From Candidatus Acidiferrum typicum (GTDB taxonomy: Bacteria; Acidobacteriota; Terriglobia; Acidiferrales; UBA7541): 64,000 nucleotides of DNA. The notes below the pieces were generated by a model. It worked only from the letters and a program-made list of their open reading frames with translations. It searched no databases and was not told the origin of the DNA. The stretch is from assembly GCA_025463055.1 (NCBI GenBank), contig JAOAPV010000027.1:1-64000 (forward strand), written 5' to 3'. Positions 43,162-52,855 of the stretch are shown one piece after another. Each line of letters begins with the position of its first letter. Position 1 is the stretch's first letter. The translations under genes were made by a program, and so were the position numbers.

Positions 43162-44787
43162 TCAGATGACGACGGATTCCTGGTACTCGCCAAAAGCGCG
43201 GCGCAGCGTGTCCGAAATCTCCCCGACCGTGCAGTAGCCTTCAACGGCTGTAAGAATGGCGGGCAGAAGATTCTCTTTCGTCGCGGCGCGGCGCTCCAGT
43301 TCAGCCATTGCTACTTTCACTTTGTTCGCGTCGCGCTTGGCACGTAGCGCTTGCAGCCGCTGGATTTGCTCGCGCTCGATTTGCGGATCGATACGCAGCG
43401 TGGGAATCCCGCGCTCTTCTTCCGCAATGAAATCATTAACGCCCACGACCACTTGCTCCTTCGTCTCGACCGCTCGCTGGTACTCGTAGGCCGCTTTTTG
43501 AATTTCCGTCTGCACGAAACCGGATTCGATCGCCAGCAGCATCCCCCCCAGCGAATCAATCTTCTCGATGTACGCCAGCGCGCCGCTTTCGATTTCGTTG
43601 GTCAAATGTTCAATAGCATAGGATCCCGCCACCGGATCGATGGTATTCGCCACACCTGTCTCATTCGCGATGATTTGCTGCGTCCGCAGTGCAATTAGCG
43701 CCGCATCCTCCGTCGGCAGCGCCAGCGCTTCATCCAGAGAATTCGTGTGCAGCGATTGGCAGCCGCCAAGTACAGCCGCCAGCGCCTGGATCGCCACGCG
43801 CACAATATTGTTTTCCGGTTGCTGCGCCGTCAGCGACGAACCCGCCGTCTGCGCATGGAAACGCAGCAGCAGCGATCGTGCATCCCGAGCATGAAAGCGC
43901 TCGCGCATCAATCGAGCCCAAAGCCGCCGCGCCGCCCGGTACTTGGCGATCTCCTCGAGCAAATCATTATGCGCGTTGAAGAAAAACGAAAGCTGTGGCG
44001 CGAAGTGATCTACGTCCAGCCCGGCATCCAGCGCCGCTTGCACATACGCAATAGCGTCCGCCAGCGTAAACGCCACTTCCTGCACCGCCGTCGAGCCCGC
44101 CTCGCGAATGTGGTACCCCGAAATCGAAATCGTGTTCCATTTCGGCAGGGAATCGCGGCACCACGCAAAAATATCCGTTACAATTCGCATCGCTGGCCGG
44201 ACCGGATAAATGTACGTGCCGCGCGCGATGTATTCCTTCAAAATATCGTTCTGTACCGTGCCGGAAAGCTTCGCCAGATTCGCGCCCTGCTTCTTCGCAA
44301 CCGCCACGTAAAGCGAAAGCAAAATCGCCGCCGTCGCATTGATCGTCATCGACGTCGAAACTTTTTCCAGCGGAATCCCGTCGAACAGCCTCTCCATATC
44401 TTCCAGCGAATCGATGGCTACCCCGACCTTTCCCACTTCGCCCAGCGCCAGCGCATGATCGGAGTCCATCCCGATTTGCGTCGGAAGATCAAACGCAACC
44501 GAAAGCCCACTCTGCCCTTTGCTAAGCAAATATCGGTAGCGTTGGTTCGATTCCGCCGCCGAGCCGAACCCGGCATATTGCCGTATGGTCCACAGCCGGC
44601 CGCGATACATCGAAGGATAAATCCCGCGCGTATACGGAAATTCACCGGGATATCCGAGTGCCTCCTCAGGATCCCACCGGCCGAGACTCTCTTCCGTATA
44701 GAGTCGCTCCAATGGAAGCCCAGACGGCGTAGTAAAGCGGTCGCGCCGCTCTTTCGCTTCCGTAAGGGGTGATTTCGTTTCAGACAT
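43162..44787 (-). CDS. Methylmalonyl-CoA mutase, catalytic (alpha) subunit without B12-binding domain
   Basis: A 541-aa TIM-barrel subunit that rearranges methylmalonyl-CoA and succinyl-CoA using adenosylcobalamin. It stops after the barrel, so the cobalamin-binding domain (DxHxxG) must come from a separate small subunit, not in this window. Substrate-fixing residues agree with methylmalonyl-CoA: Tyr in WTIRQYAGF (about 73) and Arg in [11 protein letters not shown]. Isobutyryl-CoA mutases have Phe and Gln at these positions. Its start lies 3 bp after the stop of a small membrane-protein gene. The enzyme ties the B12 uptake locus to central metabolism. Confidence 0.93.
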   Translation of the reverse strand: MSETKSPLTEAKERRDRFTTPSGLPLERLYTEESLGRWDPEEALGYPGEFPYTRGIYPSMYRGRLWTIRQYAGFGSAAESNQRYRYLLSKGQSGLSVAFDLPTQIGMDSDHALALGEVGKVGVAIDSLEDMERLFDGIPLEKVSTSMTINATAAILLSLYVAVAKKQGANLAKLSGTVQNDILKEYIARGTYIYPVRPAMRIVTDIFAWCRDSLPKWNTISISGYHIREAGSTAVQEVAFTLADAIAYVQAALDAGLDVDHFAPQLSFFFNAHNDLLEEIAKYRAARRLWARLMRERFHARDARSLLLRFHAQTAGSSLTAQQPENNIVRVAIQALAAVLGGCQSLHTNSLDEALALPTEDAALIALRTQQIIANETGVANTIDPVAGSYAIEHLTNEIESGALAYIEKIDSLGGMLLAIESGFVQTEIQKAAYEYQRAVETKEQVVVGVNDFIAEEERGIPTLRIDPQIEREQIQRLQALRAKRDANKVKVAMAELERRAATKENLLPAILTAVEGYCTVGEISDTLRRAFGEYQESVVI

Positions 44788-44790
44788 ACG

Positions 44791-45048
44791 TCAGCGTACT
44801 TTGCGTGCGCGGATAAATTGCGTTACGGAAAAGAAACCAAATAGCCCGGCGACACAAACCGCCAGCGCAATCAGCCAGTGCGCCACGTCGCGTGTCCACG
44901 CGCGCACCGCAGAGTTGATCCAAGCCAAGGCCAAGACCGCGAACACCGCTCCGGTTGTCTCATGAAAAAGCTGTTTTAGAACACGCCAAAGCCGGCGAAA
45001 GCCTCTTGGTTCAGGCGTTGGCTGCGCTACGCGGCTTAATGTGCCCAC
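44791..45048 (-). CDS. Small two-helix membrane protein upstream of the mutase
   Basis: An 85-aa protein from GTG 45048 with hydrophobic helices TGAVFAVLALAWINSAVRAW and WLIALAVCVAGLFGFFSVTQF, and basic ends. No family is recognised. Its stop is 3 bp before the methylmalonyl-CoA mutase start, so both are probably on one transcript. Whether it is functionally linked to the mutase is open. Confidence 0.7.
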   Translation of the reverse strand: MGTLSRVAQPTPEPRGFRRLWRVLKQLFHETTGAVFAVLALAWINSAVRAWTRDVAHWLIALAVCVAGLFGFFSVTQFIRARKVR

Positions 45049-45217
45049 AGGACCATCTTAGCGCAGAATCAGGAGCGCAATGTATTGCCAAGCCTCTCCG
45101 GAAGGCGCAAATTTGAGCTTAAATGGCTGTGAACACTTTGGAGACAACACCCTCAACCTTGCTTGTATCCAACACCGGGTGAGCCTAAAATGTTATACAG
45201 AGGTAGGGGGGCCGCCT

Positions 45218-45586
45218 TTGCAACTAGACGATAACCTGAAAAACCTGCTGCGTGAATTGGGACACGCCATCAACGACACCGTATCGGAGTCCGACCGCAT
45301 AACCGGCGCCATCGCCGGCGTTCGTGCGCACGGCTACGATATTGTGTTGAAGCTCGACGCCACCATCGGCCTCGCAAAACGCGATGCCGCGGCGGCTGCG
45401 GCAGAAGCAGGTTCAAAGCTAACCACCCAGGATCGCCGCTTTTTGGAATCCCTGCGTATTCAGGTGGATCAGGAATCGTTCGACCAGGACGCCGACAAGA
45501 AGACTGTGGCGGCGCGTCTGGCCATGACGCCTCAGGATGTGCGTTTCCTCAAGTCCCTGCGAATCGCCACGGACGATTCTGAATGA
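45218..45586 (+). CDS. Uncharacterised small acidic helical protein
   Basis: Not recognised. From TTG 45218, with AGAGGTAGGGGG upstream, it has 122 aa. The frame is open to 45080 but that part is unlike a protein N-terminus. The sequence looks mostly helical and charged, with two similar segments, LTTQDRRFLESLRIQVD and MTPQDVRFLKSLRIATD, which suggest a short internal repeat. The next gene overlaps its stop by 4 bp (ATGA). Confidence 0.65.
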   Translation: MQLDDNLKNLLRELGHAINDTVSESDRITGAIAGVRAHGYDIVLKLDATIGLAKRDAAAAAAEAGSKLTTQDRRFLESLRIQVDQESFDQDADKKTVAARLAMTPQDVRFLKSLRIATDDSE

Positions 45587-45990
45587 AATCGTTGAAATTG
45601 CTTGCGGGTCCCGGGATCGCCGCTGTGCTGCTGGCGGCTGGATTTTCGTCTCCGGCCTGCGCGCAAGCCCCCATTCCTGTGGTCGCTCCCATCATCGTAG
45701 ACACCGCTGTGCCTATAATCGTCAGCGCCGTCAAGCCGAAGCCCAAATTCACGGGAGCCGCCAAGTTTGAAGGTTTCGTCATGAACGCCAATATCGCGCA
45801 AATCACCGTGCGCGCCAAAGGCAACGACTTGGGACTTCGTACTTTCGCCCTGTCAGAGGCGGCCTCTGCAAAAATGCAGCAGATCGTCGATAAGGGCGGC
45901 TATCAATACGGCGACAAAGTCACCGTGGTCTACGATCCCGCTTCGCAAAAAGCTCTTCAAGTAAAAGGCAAACCTTCCAAGCCTATCTGA
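45583..45990 (+). CDS. Uncharacterised secreted protein (135 aa)
   Basis: A signal peptide (LLAGPGIAAVLLAAGFSSPACAQ) precedes a hydrophobic, proline-containing segment and a beta-rich domain with GFVMNANIAQITVRAKGNDLGLRTFALSEAASAKMQQI and YGDKVTVVYDPASQKALQVKG. The latter looks like a small OB-like or DUF5666-type barrel (a guess). It overlaps the preceding gene by 4 bp and ends 15 bp before amrB. Confidence 0.7.
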   Translation: MKSLKLLAGPGIAAVLLAAGFSSPACAQAPIPVVAPIIVDTAVPIIVSAVKPKPKFTGAAKFEGFVMNANIAQITVRAKGNDLGLRTFALSEAASAKMQQIVDKGGYQYGDKVTVVYDPASQKALQVKGKPSKPI

Positions 45991-46005
45991 TTCATTTGAG
46001 CTGAT

Positions 46006-46812
46006 ATGCTTCGCCTTCCCGCAGTCGCTGGGCGCTTTTATCCCGATAATCCTGAAGAGTTGACCACGCTAGTTCGCGAATACGCGAAATCGCAGCCCGA
46101 CCAAAAACCGGCGCACGCGAAGGCTGGTCTCGTGCCGCACGCCGGCTACAGGTTCTCAGGGCAAGTCGCGGGAGCCGTTTTTTCCCGCATCGCACTACCT
46201 AGAAAAATTCTGATTCTCGGGGTCCGCCATTTTCCCCGCGGCGAACCCGCCGCCGTAATTTCCAGCGGAGCTTGGAGAACCCCTATCGGCGATGCCCCCA
46301 TTGACGAACCTCTGGCCGCCGCGCTAAAGAACGAATCCCCGATTCTCCGCGAAGACGCAGTAGCCCACAGCAGAGAGCACTCCCTCGAAGTGCAACTTCC
46401 ATTTTTGCAGGTTCTCGCACCCGGCTTTTCGTTTGTTCCAATCGCGCTCGGCACCGTGCGTTTCGATGACCTCGTCGCCGTCGGTGAAGCCCTCGCCCGC
46501 GTTCTCGCCCCCAACCCCGAAGCGCTGTTGCTCACCACCTCCGATTTAAATCATTACGAAGACGATGCAACCACGCGCCTAAAAGACCAGAAAGCGATCG
46601 ACCAAATTCTCGCGCTCAACCCTCTCGGTCTCTACGATATTTGCAGAAGCGAAAATATCTCGATGTGTGGCCTGGGACCGGTCGTCGCGATGCTCACCGC
46701 TCTTCGTGCGCTCGGTGCAGATCGCGCCGAACTAGTCCGGCACGCCACGTCTGCGGATGTATCCGGAGACACAACCAGCGTCGTCGGTTATGCCGGTTTC
46801 ATTTTTTCCTGA
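46006..46812 (+). CDS. amrB: AmmeMemoRadiSam system protein B (Memo-like)
   Basis: A 268-aa Memo-family protein: RLPAVAGRFYPDNPEEL, GLVPHAGYRFSGQVAGAVF with metal-type histidine, HSREHSLEVQLPFLQ and LLTTSDLNHYE, ending DTTSVVGYAGFIF. Fold relatives include class III extradiol dioxygenases. Memo proteins usually co-occur with an AMMECR1 protein and a radical SAM protein, neither of which is adjacent here. Function in bacteria is unproven. Confidence 0.93.
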   Translation: MLRLPAVAGRFYPDNPEELTTLVREYAKSQPDQKPAHAKAGLVPHAGYRFSGQVAGAVFSRIALPRKILILGVRHFPRGEPAAVISSGAWRTPIGDAPIDEPLAAALKNESPILREDAVAHSREHSLEVQLPFLQVLAPGFSFVPIALGTVRFDDLVAVGEALARVLAPNPEALLLTTSDLNHYEDDATTRLKDQKAIDQILALNPLGLYDICRSENISMCGLGPVVAMLTALRALGADRAELVRHATSADVSGDTTSVVGYAGFIFS

Positions 46813-46833
46813 AGAGTGTGTTGTGCCGCTCCG

Positions 46834-48555
46834 CTAGTGAGGCCGCCCACCACCGGCAGACGGGTGCGCTGCGCCCGCAGAAGCAGAAGGCGCCGAACGA
46901 GGCGCCGAACCTGCAGACGAGCCTGAGCCGCGCGAAGCCGCGCCACCCCATCCACCGCCGGACCCTCCGCTCGACGCCCGCGCCGGTGGCGGCGCCATCG
47001 CACGCGACGGAGGAGCAACCGAGCGCGATGGAGGCGCCACGGTTCGTGCACTATTAACAGGTATACGCATATTTGAAGCAGCGCCCGCGGACGGACGGCC
47101 CGGAACGCCAACTTGCCCTTGCCCAGCACGTTCACCGGCTGGCGCGCTTTTCGACGCCACATCAGCCTTCGCAGCGCTAGTGGCCGAGGCACTCTGCGGC
47201 GCCACAGCCCCATTCACAAATCGATGTTCACGCGCATCGTAAACAATCGAACCGTCGCGTCCCACCGTAACCACGCGCGCGCTATTGCCCGCGCCGACGA
47301 TCGTCCGCGAAACGCGTGTCGGTGCACCCGATGCCGCCACCGCCGTATTCGTGAGCGCCTCCCGCGGCGGCGCCTTCATTACCTTCCAGCTCTCCGCAGT
47401 CGCGCCCGAACCCGTCAGCGCCTGCTGCGAAACCCCGCCCCTCGCCACCGGAAAAACTCCCTTAGCCAAATTAATCGGCTCTTTCCCCTTCACATCCAGC
47501 GGATGCGCAGGCACTAGCCCCAGCAAGCCATTTTTCGAGCGAATGAAAACACCCGTCACCGGCCGGAAGGGCAAAAACCCGTTAAACCCAAACCCGCCAA
47601 ATCCAAGTCCCGGCGACCACAGCCATCCATAAAATGGATCAAACACCCATCCGCCATAGTGATAAGGTAGCCATCCCCACGGCTGCGAGCCGATAAACGC
47701 CGAGCCATATACCGGATCCGAGAACCAACTCCCGCTCGCAAACGGTGACCATCCCAGCCCCACTCCATATGGCCGCCAGCAATTCCCGTACCCACTCACT
47801 GGATACCACGACCCGTAAGTATAAAGATCCGCAACACCCGAGCTGTAGTAAGGCGAGCTCACATATTGCTGCGCCGCGGTAGTCGCGGTCACCACAGCAT
47901 CTTCCCGCCCCGATACCCACCGGTCAAAATCATCATTCTCCGGAAGCCGCGCGATCTCACTCGAGTTCTTGTCGCCCGCCCGCATTGATAGCGATTGCCC
48001 CTTAATCAGGGCGGTCGTCTTATCCTTCCGCAAAACGCTGACGCGCCCTTTGGTCACATCCACAACGCTGCCATCATCAAAATTGTCCAGGCGAAAGCCT
48101 GCGCGCCCGTCAGCCTCCACCGTGAAGTCGCCGCCCGTAACGCTAAAATAATCCTCGCCACCGGGATTGACGTAAAACGAAGCCGTCCCCTGCCGCAGCA
48201 CTAGCCGCGTAGTCTTCGCTCCATCCTCCAGCGACAAGTCGTAAAACTCCAGCACGGTGTTTTCAGCGAGAAACGCCATCGCGCCATTCTCCAACTCCAC
48301 TTCCGCGCGTCCATGGTCCGTCGCCAGGACGTAGCCCTGCCGAATCGGCAGATTCAGCGTAGCGCCTTCCCACGTGGCTTTGTCGCTCGTCAGCGGGTCA
48401 CCGTGTACGTCCCGCGCAAAGCGCACGTCGCCTTGCACCAGGCTCAGGCGAATAATCCGCGCATGGCTAGAGTCAGCCCGCGCAGGAACCCACCCACCAA
48501 GCAAAAGTGTCAACAACGTCAGAAAAATCGATCTTAGAAGAATGCGGGAATTCAT
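46834..48555 (-). CDS. FecR-domain secreted protein with aromatic-rich middle and low-complexity tail
   Basis: A 573-aa protein with a signal peptide (LTLLTLLLGGWVPARA). Residues about 30-200 form a FecR-like domain (LVQGDVRFARD, GRAEVELENGAMAFLAENTVLEFY, VTKGRVSVL). Next is a W/Y/G/F-rich stretch (PYGVGLGWSPFASGSW, WGWLPYHYGGWVFDPFYGWLW) of the DUF6600 type. The last 150 residues are a Ser/Ala/Pro/Gly low-complexity tail with APPSR repeats. No anti-sigma partner or membrane helix is seen, so it is probably extracellular or envelope-bound. GGGGG precedes ATG 48555. Confidence 0.82.
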   Translation of the reverse strand: MNSRILLRSIFLTLLTLLLGGWVPARADSSHARIIRLSLVQGDVRFARDVHGDPLTSDKATWEGATLNLPIRQGYVLATDHGRAEVELENGAMAFLAENTVLEFYDLSLEDGAKTTRLVLRQGTASFYVNPGGEDYFSVTGGDFTVEADGRAGFRLDNFDDGSVVDVTKGRVSVLRKDKTTALIKGQSLSMRAGDKNSSEIARLPENDDFDRWVSGREDAVVTATTAAQQYVSSPYYSSGVADLYTYGSWYPVSGYGNCWRPYGVGLGWSPFASGSWFSDPVYGSAFIGSQPWGWLPYHYGGWVFDPFYGWLWSPGLGFGGFGFNGFLPFRPVTGVFIRSKNGLLGLVPAHPLDVKGKEPINLAKGVFPVARGGVSQQALTGSGATAESWKVMKAPPREALTNTAVAASGAPTRVSRTIVGAGNSARVVTVGRDGSIVYDAREHRFVNGAVAPQSASATSAAKADVASKSAPAGERAGQGQVGVPGRPSAGAASNMRIPVNSARTVAPPSRSVAPPSRAMAPPPARASSGGSGGGWGGAASRGSGSSAGSAPRSAPSASAGAAHPSAGGGRPH

Positions 48556-48751
48556 GATGACCCCCTTGGGGTGCACAGCCCACTTTATAGGAGGGGCAAT
48601 AGACCCTGCGGGTTGCAAGACCCCACGGCTGCCTTACATGGTCCTCCGCCGTTTTGCCCGCGTCAAGCTCCCCCGACGCAAGCGCCAAACTATCGTGAGC
48701 AGTATTCCCAATGAATAATTTGCGCCAAGGAAATCAGCTTTTTCACTCTTC

Positions 48752-48780
48752 TTGACACCATGATGCCGAATAGCTAGGTT
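48752..48780 (+). promoter_or_regulatory. Sigma-70-type promoter of the TonB receptor gene
   Basis: TTGACA, 17 bp, TAGGTT. The predicted start is near 48787, leaving about 135 nt of untranslated leader. Confidence 0.6.
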
Positions 48781-48865
48781 GAATGCGGGGAAGTGTTCGC
48801 CAGAATCCCGCGTGGTGGTCCTGGGTCGATCGTCCTGCTTTGGGCGTTGTTCAACTAACGGGAAA

Positions 48866-48898
48866 CACTCACGATGCGTGGGAGTGCTTTTCTTTCTT
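48866..48898 (+). terminator. Terminator-like hairpin in the TonB receptor leader (possible attenuator)
   Basis: Arms CACTCACG and CGTGGGAGTG (with a two-base bulge) are followed by TTTTCTTTCTTT, only about 35 nt before the ATG. The upstream AGTGTT (48792-48797) can pair with AACACT (48864-48869), which would open the stem. Conditional termination is an inference. Confidence 0.45.
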
Positions 48899-48921
48899 TA
48901 ATTCGATAACGGGGTGATGAG

Positions 48922-51900
48922 ATGCGAGAAGTGTATAAAATTTTGGGAGCCATGTTGTTGCTAGCTGCGCTGCTGCTTGGAAGCCGTGCCTACGGCCAAG
49001 GCGGCGCCACCGGAGCCATCGCCGGCGCGGTGGTCGACACCAGTGGTGCGTCCATCAGCGGCGCGGAAATCCAGATCATCAGCGCCAGCACGGAATCCAC
49101 GGTCCGCAAGCTTTCCACGAATGCCGACGGTGAATTTGTCGCCACGCTCCTGCCACCGGGCACCTACGATGTGATTGTCAACAAATCCGGTTTCGGCGAA
49201 GCCAAAGCTCAGGCCATCGAAGTGCGCGTCACGGAAACCACCCGTGTGACCATCTCCCTCAAGCCGGGCGGCGTTTCAGAAACCGTTCAGATCTCTGCCC
49301 AGGTCACCAGCGTCGAGACCAGTAACGCCACGACGGGCGAATCCATCGGCGGCTCCACGATCCGAGAGCTCCCGCTCGCCACGCAGAACTACCAGCAGTT
49401 GCTTTCACTTTCCGCGGGCACACAAAGCGAACTAAATGCTTCCGCGCAGCTCGGGCGCGGCAACGCCCGCGTCATCGTCAATGGCCAGCGCGAGGACAAC
49501 AACAACTATCTGATCGAAGGCATCAGCGCCACCGATTACAACGTGGCGCAGGGCACGAATGTCCCGCTGCCCAATCCCGACGTCATCCAGGAATTTAAGG
49601 TGCAAACCTCTCTCTACGACGCCAGTCAGGGCCGCAACGGTGGCGGCAACGTCAACGCCATCCTGAAATCCGGCACAAAACAATTTCATGGCGACGTTTA
49701 TGAATTCTTTCGCAATGACGTATTGAACGCCAACGAATTCTTCCTGAATGCGGCCGGACAAAAACGCCCATCCGTTAAGCAGAATATTTTCGGCGGTAGC
49801 GTGGGCGGTCCCGTAGTAAACGAAAAATTTGGCTTCTTCTTCGTCAATTACCAGGGCACCCGTCAGCGCAGCGCCCTCTCTCCCGGCACGCAGATCAACA
49901 ACCCCGCTTTTCCGTCGCTTCCCACCGACCGCTCTGCCGCCTCAATCGCGGCCGCTCTCAGCACAGCCAACTTTCCAATCACCGCGGCGAACATCGATCC
50001 CGTCGCGCTCGCTTTGCTCCAGTTCAAGAGCAATCAGTTCGGCGATCCCAACGGCTTCCTGATCCCCTCGGTCGGCACGCCGAACATGGACCCCGCCAAA
50101 ACCCAAGGTTATGCCACTGCCCCGTTCATCGCCACGAAGCCAGGCAAATACACCGACGACCAGTTCACTACCAATTGGGACCGCGAGTTCGCTGGCGGTC
50201 GCGACAAAGTCTCCGCCAGGTTCTTCTTCTCCGACGCGGAATCGTTCCTTCCTTTTGGCGCAGGAGGCCTGCAAGCCTCTCTGGGAGGCACGCTGGCCAG
50301 CAGCATCAGCGCAACCGATTTGAACTTTCCGTACGATCTTCCCGTAGCCGCCCGCTTTTTCACCGTCAGCGAGACGCACCTCTTCTCGCCGACGCTCGTC
50401 AACGACTTCCGCTTCGGCTATGTGCGCATCAACAACAGCCTGCTAAACGTTCCTCCGGTCACCGCTACCGACCTCGGGATTAATCGCCCCACCAACAACG
50501 TCACCTCCTCCATCTACAAATTCACTCTGGGAAGCTCCGGCTTTCAGATCGGCCCTACGCCCCCAGCCGATCAATTTCAAACTCAAAACAACTACAACTT
50601 TGTTGACACCGTGAGCTGGGTCAAGGGCGAACATGTGTTGCGCTTCGGGGGTGAATTCACCCGTGTGAGTTTGGACAAGCTGTTCCCCCAGGTATTCAAC
50701 GGGCAACTCTTCTTCGTCAATACACCTGGAGCTGCCACCGACTTCCAGAAATTGCTCGTAGGCGCGCCGGACTTCAGTTTTGGTGGCGGTGGCGTCTTCA
50801 ACCACCAGTACCGCACCAACGACTTCGGCGTTTTTGGCCAAGACGATTGGAGGGTCCGTCGAAATCTAACCTTGAACTTGGGTCTTCGCGTGGAAGTAAA
50901 TGGCGGCTTTCACGACAACAAATGCCATATTGGCAACTTGGATGAGACTCTGGCCAATACCGGCAAATACCCGTTCATCTATGGCAGTTGCGTGAAGGGC
51001 CTCAACATCGCCGGCCTCAGCCCCACCGGCAGCGACACCACCTACAACAACAATTACACCACCGGACTCGCGCCCCGCCTCGGCTTCGCTTATGACCTCG
51101 GCGGTCACCAGACCACCACGATTCGCGGAGGCTACGGAATTTACTTCGCTCGCGAAGACGTTGGCACGGTGGATCAGCTCAGCTTCCAGGCGCCATTTCT
51201 CCCTGTCGCGTTCAGTGGCGGCCCGGCAGGCAGCTTAAGCAACTTTTTCCTCACCGCCCCCAACGCCTTGCCTAAAGGTGGCGTTCTCGACCCCAACTTT
51301 GTTCCATGTCTTGGTGTCTTCAACGGCTTCGTAAACAATGACCCCAACAACTTCCCCAATTATTCTTGTGCCAGCGGTAGCCCCGGTGTAGTCCCATCCC
51401 AATTTCTTTTCGGTCTAACCGTGCCGCGCCATTTCGTCGCGCCCAACACCCAACAGTGGAACCTGACCTTTCAGCGCGCCCTCGGTAGGCAATGGGTCCT
51501 GGAAGTTGGCTACATCGGCACGCACGCGGTGCACCTGCGCGAAACACGCACCAGCATCCAAGCGCGCCTCGCCAGCCCTTCCAACCCTATCGTCCTGACC
51601 GATACCGCTGGAAATCAGTTTACTATCACCACCAATACGACCTCCAACGGTCCTGCCCGCTCCAACAACGCCGGAATCAACGGCTATAACGGCTTCCAGT
51701 TGTTCGCCGATGACGCCTATTCCCATTACCACTCTCTTCAGACAACCCTGTCCCGGCGCTGGGGTGCGGGTTACTTCCAGGCCGCCTATACCTTCTCCAA
51801 ATCCACCGATGCCACCTCCAGTGGCAACACCGCGCTCAATACCGCATTCAACGATGAATCCACACTGAACGGCTCCCGTGGGCTCTCCGATTTCGACCGC

Positions 51901-52530
51901 CCGCACCGTTTAGTGGTCAGCTATCGCTACGATTTGCCCGTCTTCTCAAAGGCGGACGGCTGGAAGCGCGCTGTTCTGGCCGATTGGGCGATTAGCGGCA
52001 TAACCATTTTTCAATCCGGAACTCCGTTCTCCGTCACCGATTCCGCTGCGGGCACAGCGTTTCTCGGCCCCGGCCTGACACCCGCTACCTTGGGAGCACA
52101 ATTGGCTGGCTCCTCCATCGCTGCCGGCGTGACCGGCGGAAGCACCCACGACCGCGTGAACAATGGCTACTTGAATCCCGGCAATTTCACCACCGCGCCC
52201 TTAGTACCGGCATCCCAGGGTGGTGATGGCACCGTGACCTTCTTCGGCAATCTCGGCCGTAACATCTATCGAGGACCATTCCAGCAGAATTGGGATTTTG
52301 CGCTGATCAAGAACATTAAAATCACCGAGCGGCAACAGCTTCGCTTTACTGCCGACTTCTTCAACATCTGGAACCATGCCAATTTCGCAAATCCGTCCAT
52401 CAATGACGTTGAAACAATCACTCACGACCCCATCACCGGTGCGGCCACCAATGCAGGGCCTTTCGGAAAAATCTTCTCAACCGTAGGTACGCCGCGCCTG
52501 ATCCAGTTCTCCCTGCGCTACGCCTTTTAA
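48922..52530 (+). CDS. TonB-dependent receptor, Oar-like with carboxypeptidase-regulatory domain
   Basis: A 1202-aa outer-membrane protein: a signal peptide (LLLAALLLGSRAYGQ), a carboxypeptidase-regulatory beta-sandwich (GAIAGAVVDTSGASISGAEIQI to KPGG, about 32-115), a plug-like domain with IRELPLATQNYQQLLSLSAG and VIVNGQREDNNNYLIEGI, then a long beta-barrel ending in IQFSLRYAF with a terminal Phe. This architecture is very common in Acidobacteriota and is thought to import oligosaccharides or peptides. The ligand is unknown. The start ATG has GGGGTGATGAG upstream. Confidence 0.94.
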   Translation: MREVYKILGAMLLLAALLLGSRAYGQGGATGAIAGAVVDTSGASISGAEIQIISASTESTVRKLSTNADGEFVATLLPPGTYDVIVNKSGFGEAKAQAIEVRVTETTRVTISLKPGGVSETVQISAQVTSVETSNATTGESIGGSTIRELPLATQNYQQLLSLSAGTQSELNASAQLGRGNARVIVNGQREDNNNYLIEGISATDYNVAQGTNVPLPNPDVIQEFKVQTSLYDASQGRNGGGNVNAILKSGTKQFHGDVYEFFRNDVLNANEFFLNAAGQKRPSVKQNIFGGSVGGPVVNEKFGFFFVNYQGTRQRSALSPGTQINNPAFPSLPTDRSAASIAAALSTANFPITAANIDPVALALLQFKSNQFGDPNGFLIPSVGTPNMDPAKTQGYATAPFIATKPGKYTDDQFTTNWDREFAGGRDKVSARFFFSDAESFLPFGAGGLQASLGGTLASSISATDLNFPYDLPVAARFFTVSETHLFSPTLVNDFRFGYVRINNSLLNVPPVTATDLGINRPTNNVTSSIYKFTLGSSGFQIGPTPPADQFQTQNNYNFVDTVSWVKGEHVLRFGGEFTRVSLDKLFPQVFNGQLFFVNTPGAATDFQKLLVGAPDFSFGGGGVFNHQYRTNDFGVFGQDDWRVRRNLTLNLGLRVEVNGGFHDNKCHIGNLDETLANTGKYPFIYGSCVKGLNIAGLSPTGSDTTYNNNYTTGLAPRLGFAYDLGGHQTTTIRGGYGIYFAREDVGTVDQLSFQAPFLPVAFSGGPAGSLSNFFLTAPNALPKGGVLDPNFVPCLGVFNGFVNNDPNNFPNYSCASGSPGVVPSQFLFGLTVPRHFVAPNTQQWNLTFQRALGRQWVLEVGYIGTHAVHLRETRTSIQARLASPSNPIVLTDTAGNQFTITTNTTSNGPARSNNAGINGYNGFQLFADDAYSHYHSLQTTLSRRWGAGYFQAAYTFSKSTDATSSGNTALNTAFNDESTLNGSRGLSDFDRPHRLVVSYRYDLPVFSKADGWKRAVLADWAISGITIFQSGTPFSVTDSAAGTAFLGPGLTPATLGAQLAGSSIAAGVTGGSTHDRVNNGYLNPGNFTTAPLVPASQGGDGTVTFFGNLGRNIYRGPFQQNWDFALIKNIKITERQQLRFTADFFNIWNHANFANPSINDVETITHDPITGAATNAGPFGKIFSTVGTPRLIQFSLRYAF

Positions 52531-52855
52531 CAGCGACCTATGGGGGTGTCGTCCTGACACGACACCCCTGCTGGCTGCAAATCTTACATTGAGACTAAAA
52601 TTACTGTTGCAATAACTCGGGATCTGTACTGTGCTCCGTCATGTCAGCCACACAAAGCCTCGTAAGCTCTTTCCTTCTTATCACATCCCTGCAACCCAAT
52701 TGTTTTGATGAACTTACGCACTCTTTTGCGCAACGGGGCGCCGCTATTCCCTTTGTTATCAGGTCTTTCCGCACTCTTTCTATCGCAACAGGGGTGGTAC
52801 CCCCTCCCTCAAATCGCGAGGCCGCCTCACATCTGATAGGATTCTGAATTCGACC
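52531..52855. other. Intergenic region between TonB receptor and aminotransferase
   Basis: 325 bp. It holds a perfect 10-bp hairpin at 52543-52568 (GGGGTGTCGT with ACGACACCCC) 12 bp after the receptor stop, without a T tail, and a TAGGAT -10-like element 13 nt before the aminotransferase ATG. A 68-codon frame inside has no family features. Confidence 0.6.
52543..52568 (+). terminator. Hairpin after TonB receptor, possible terminator or mRNA end stabiliser
   Basis: A perfect 10-bp stem with a 6-base loop directly after the gene. The missing T tract argues for 3'-end protection or factor-dependent ending instead of simple intrinsic termination. Confidence 0.55.

Larger units (their letters stand above)
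48556..48921. other. Divergent intergenic region holding the TonB receptor promoter and leader
   Basis: 366 bp between the FecR-like gene and the large TonB receptor gene. The plus strand has TTGACA (48752-48757), a 17-bp spacer and TAGGTT (48775-48780), then a leader of about 135 nt with a terminator-like hairpin. The first 190 bp shows nothing I can name. Confidence 0.6.

Noticed and set aside
46834-47300. Several long plus-strand frames opposite the FecR-like tail
   Set aside because: They arise from GC-rich low-complexity sequence and lack any domain.
52641-52847. 68-codon plus-strand frame before the aminotransferase
   Set aside because: No ribosome site, unusual composition and no motif; treated as intergenic.
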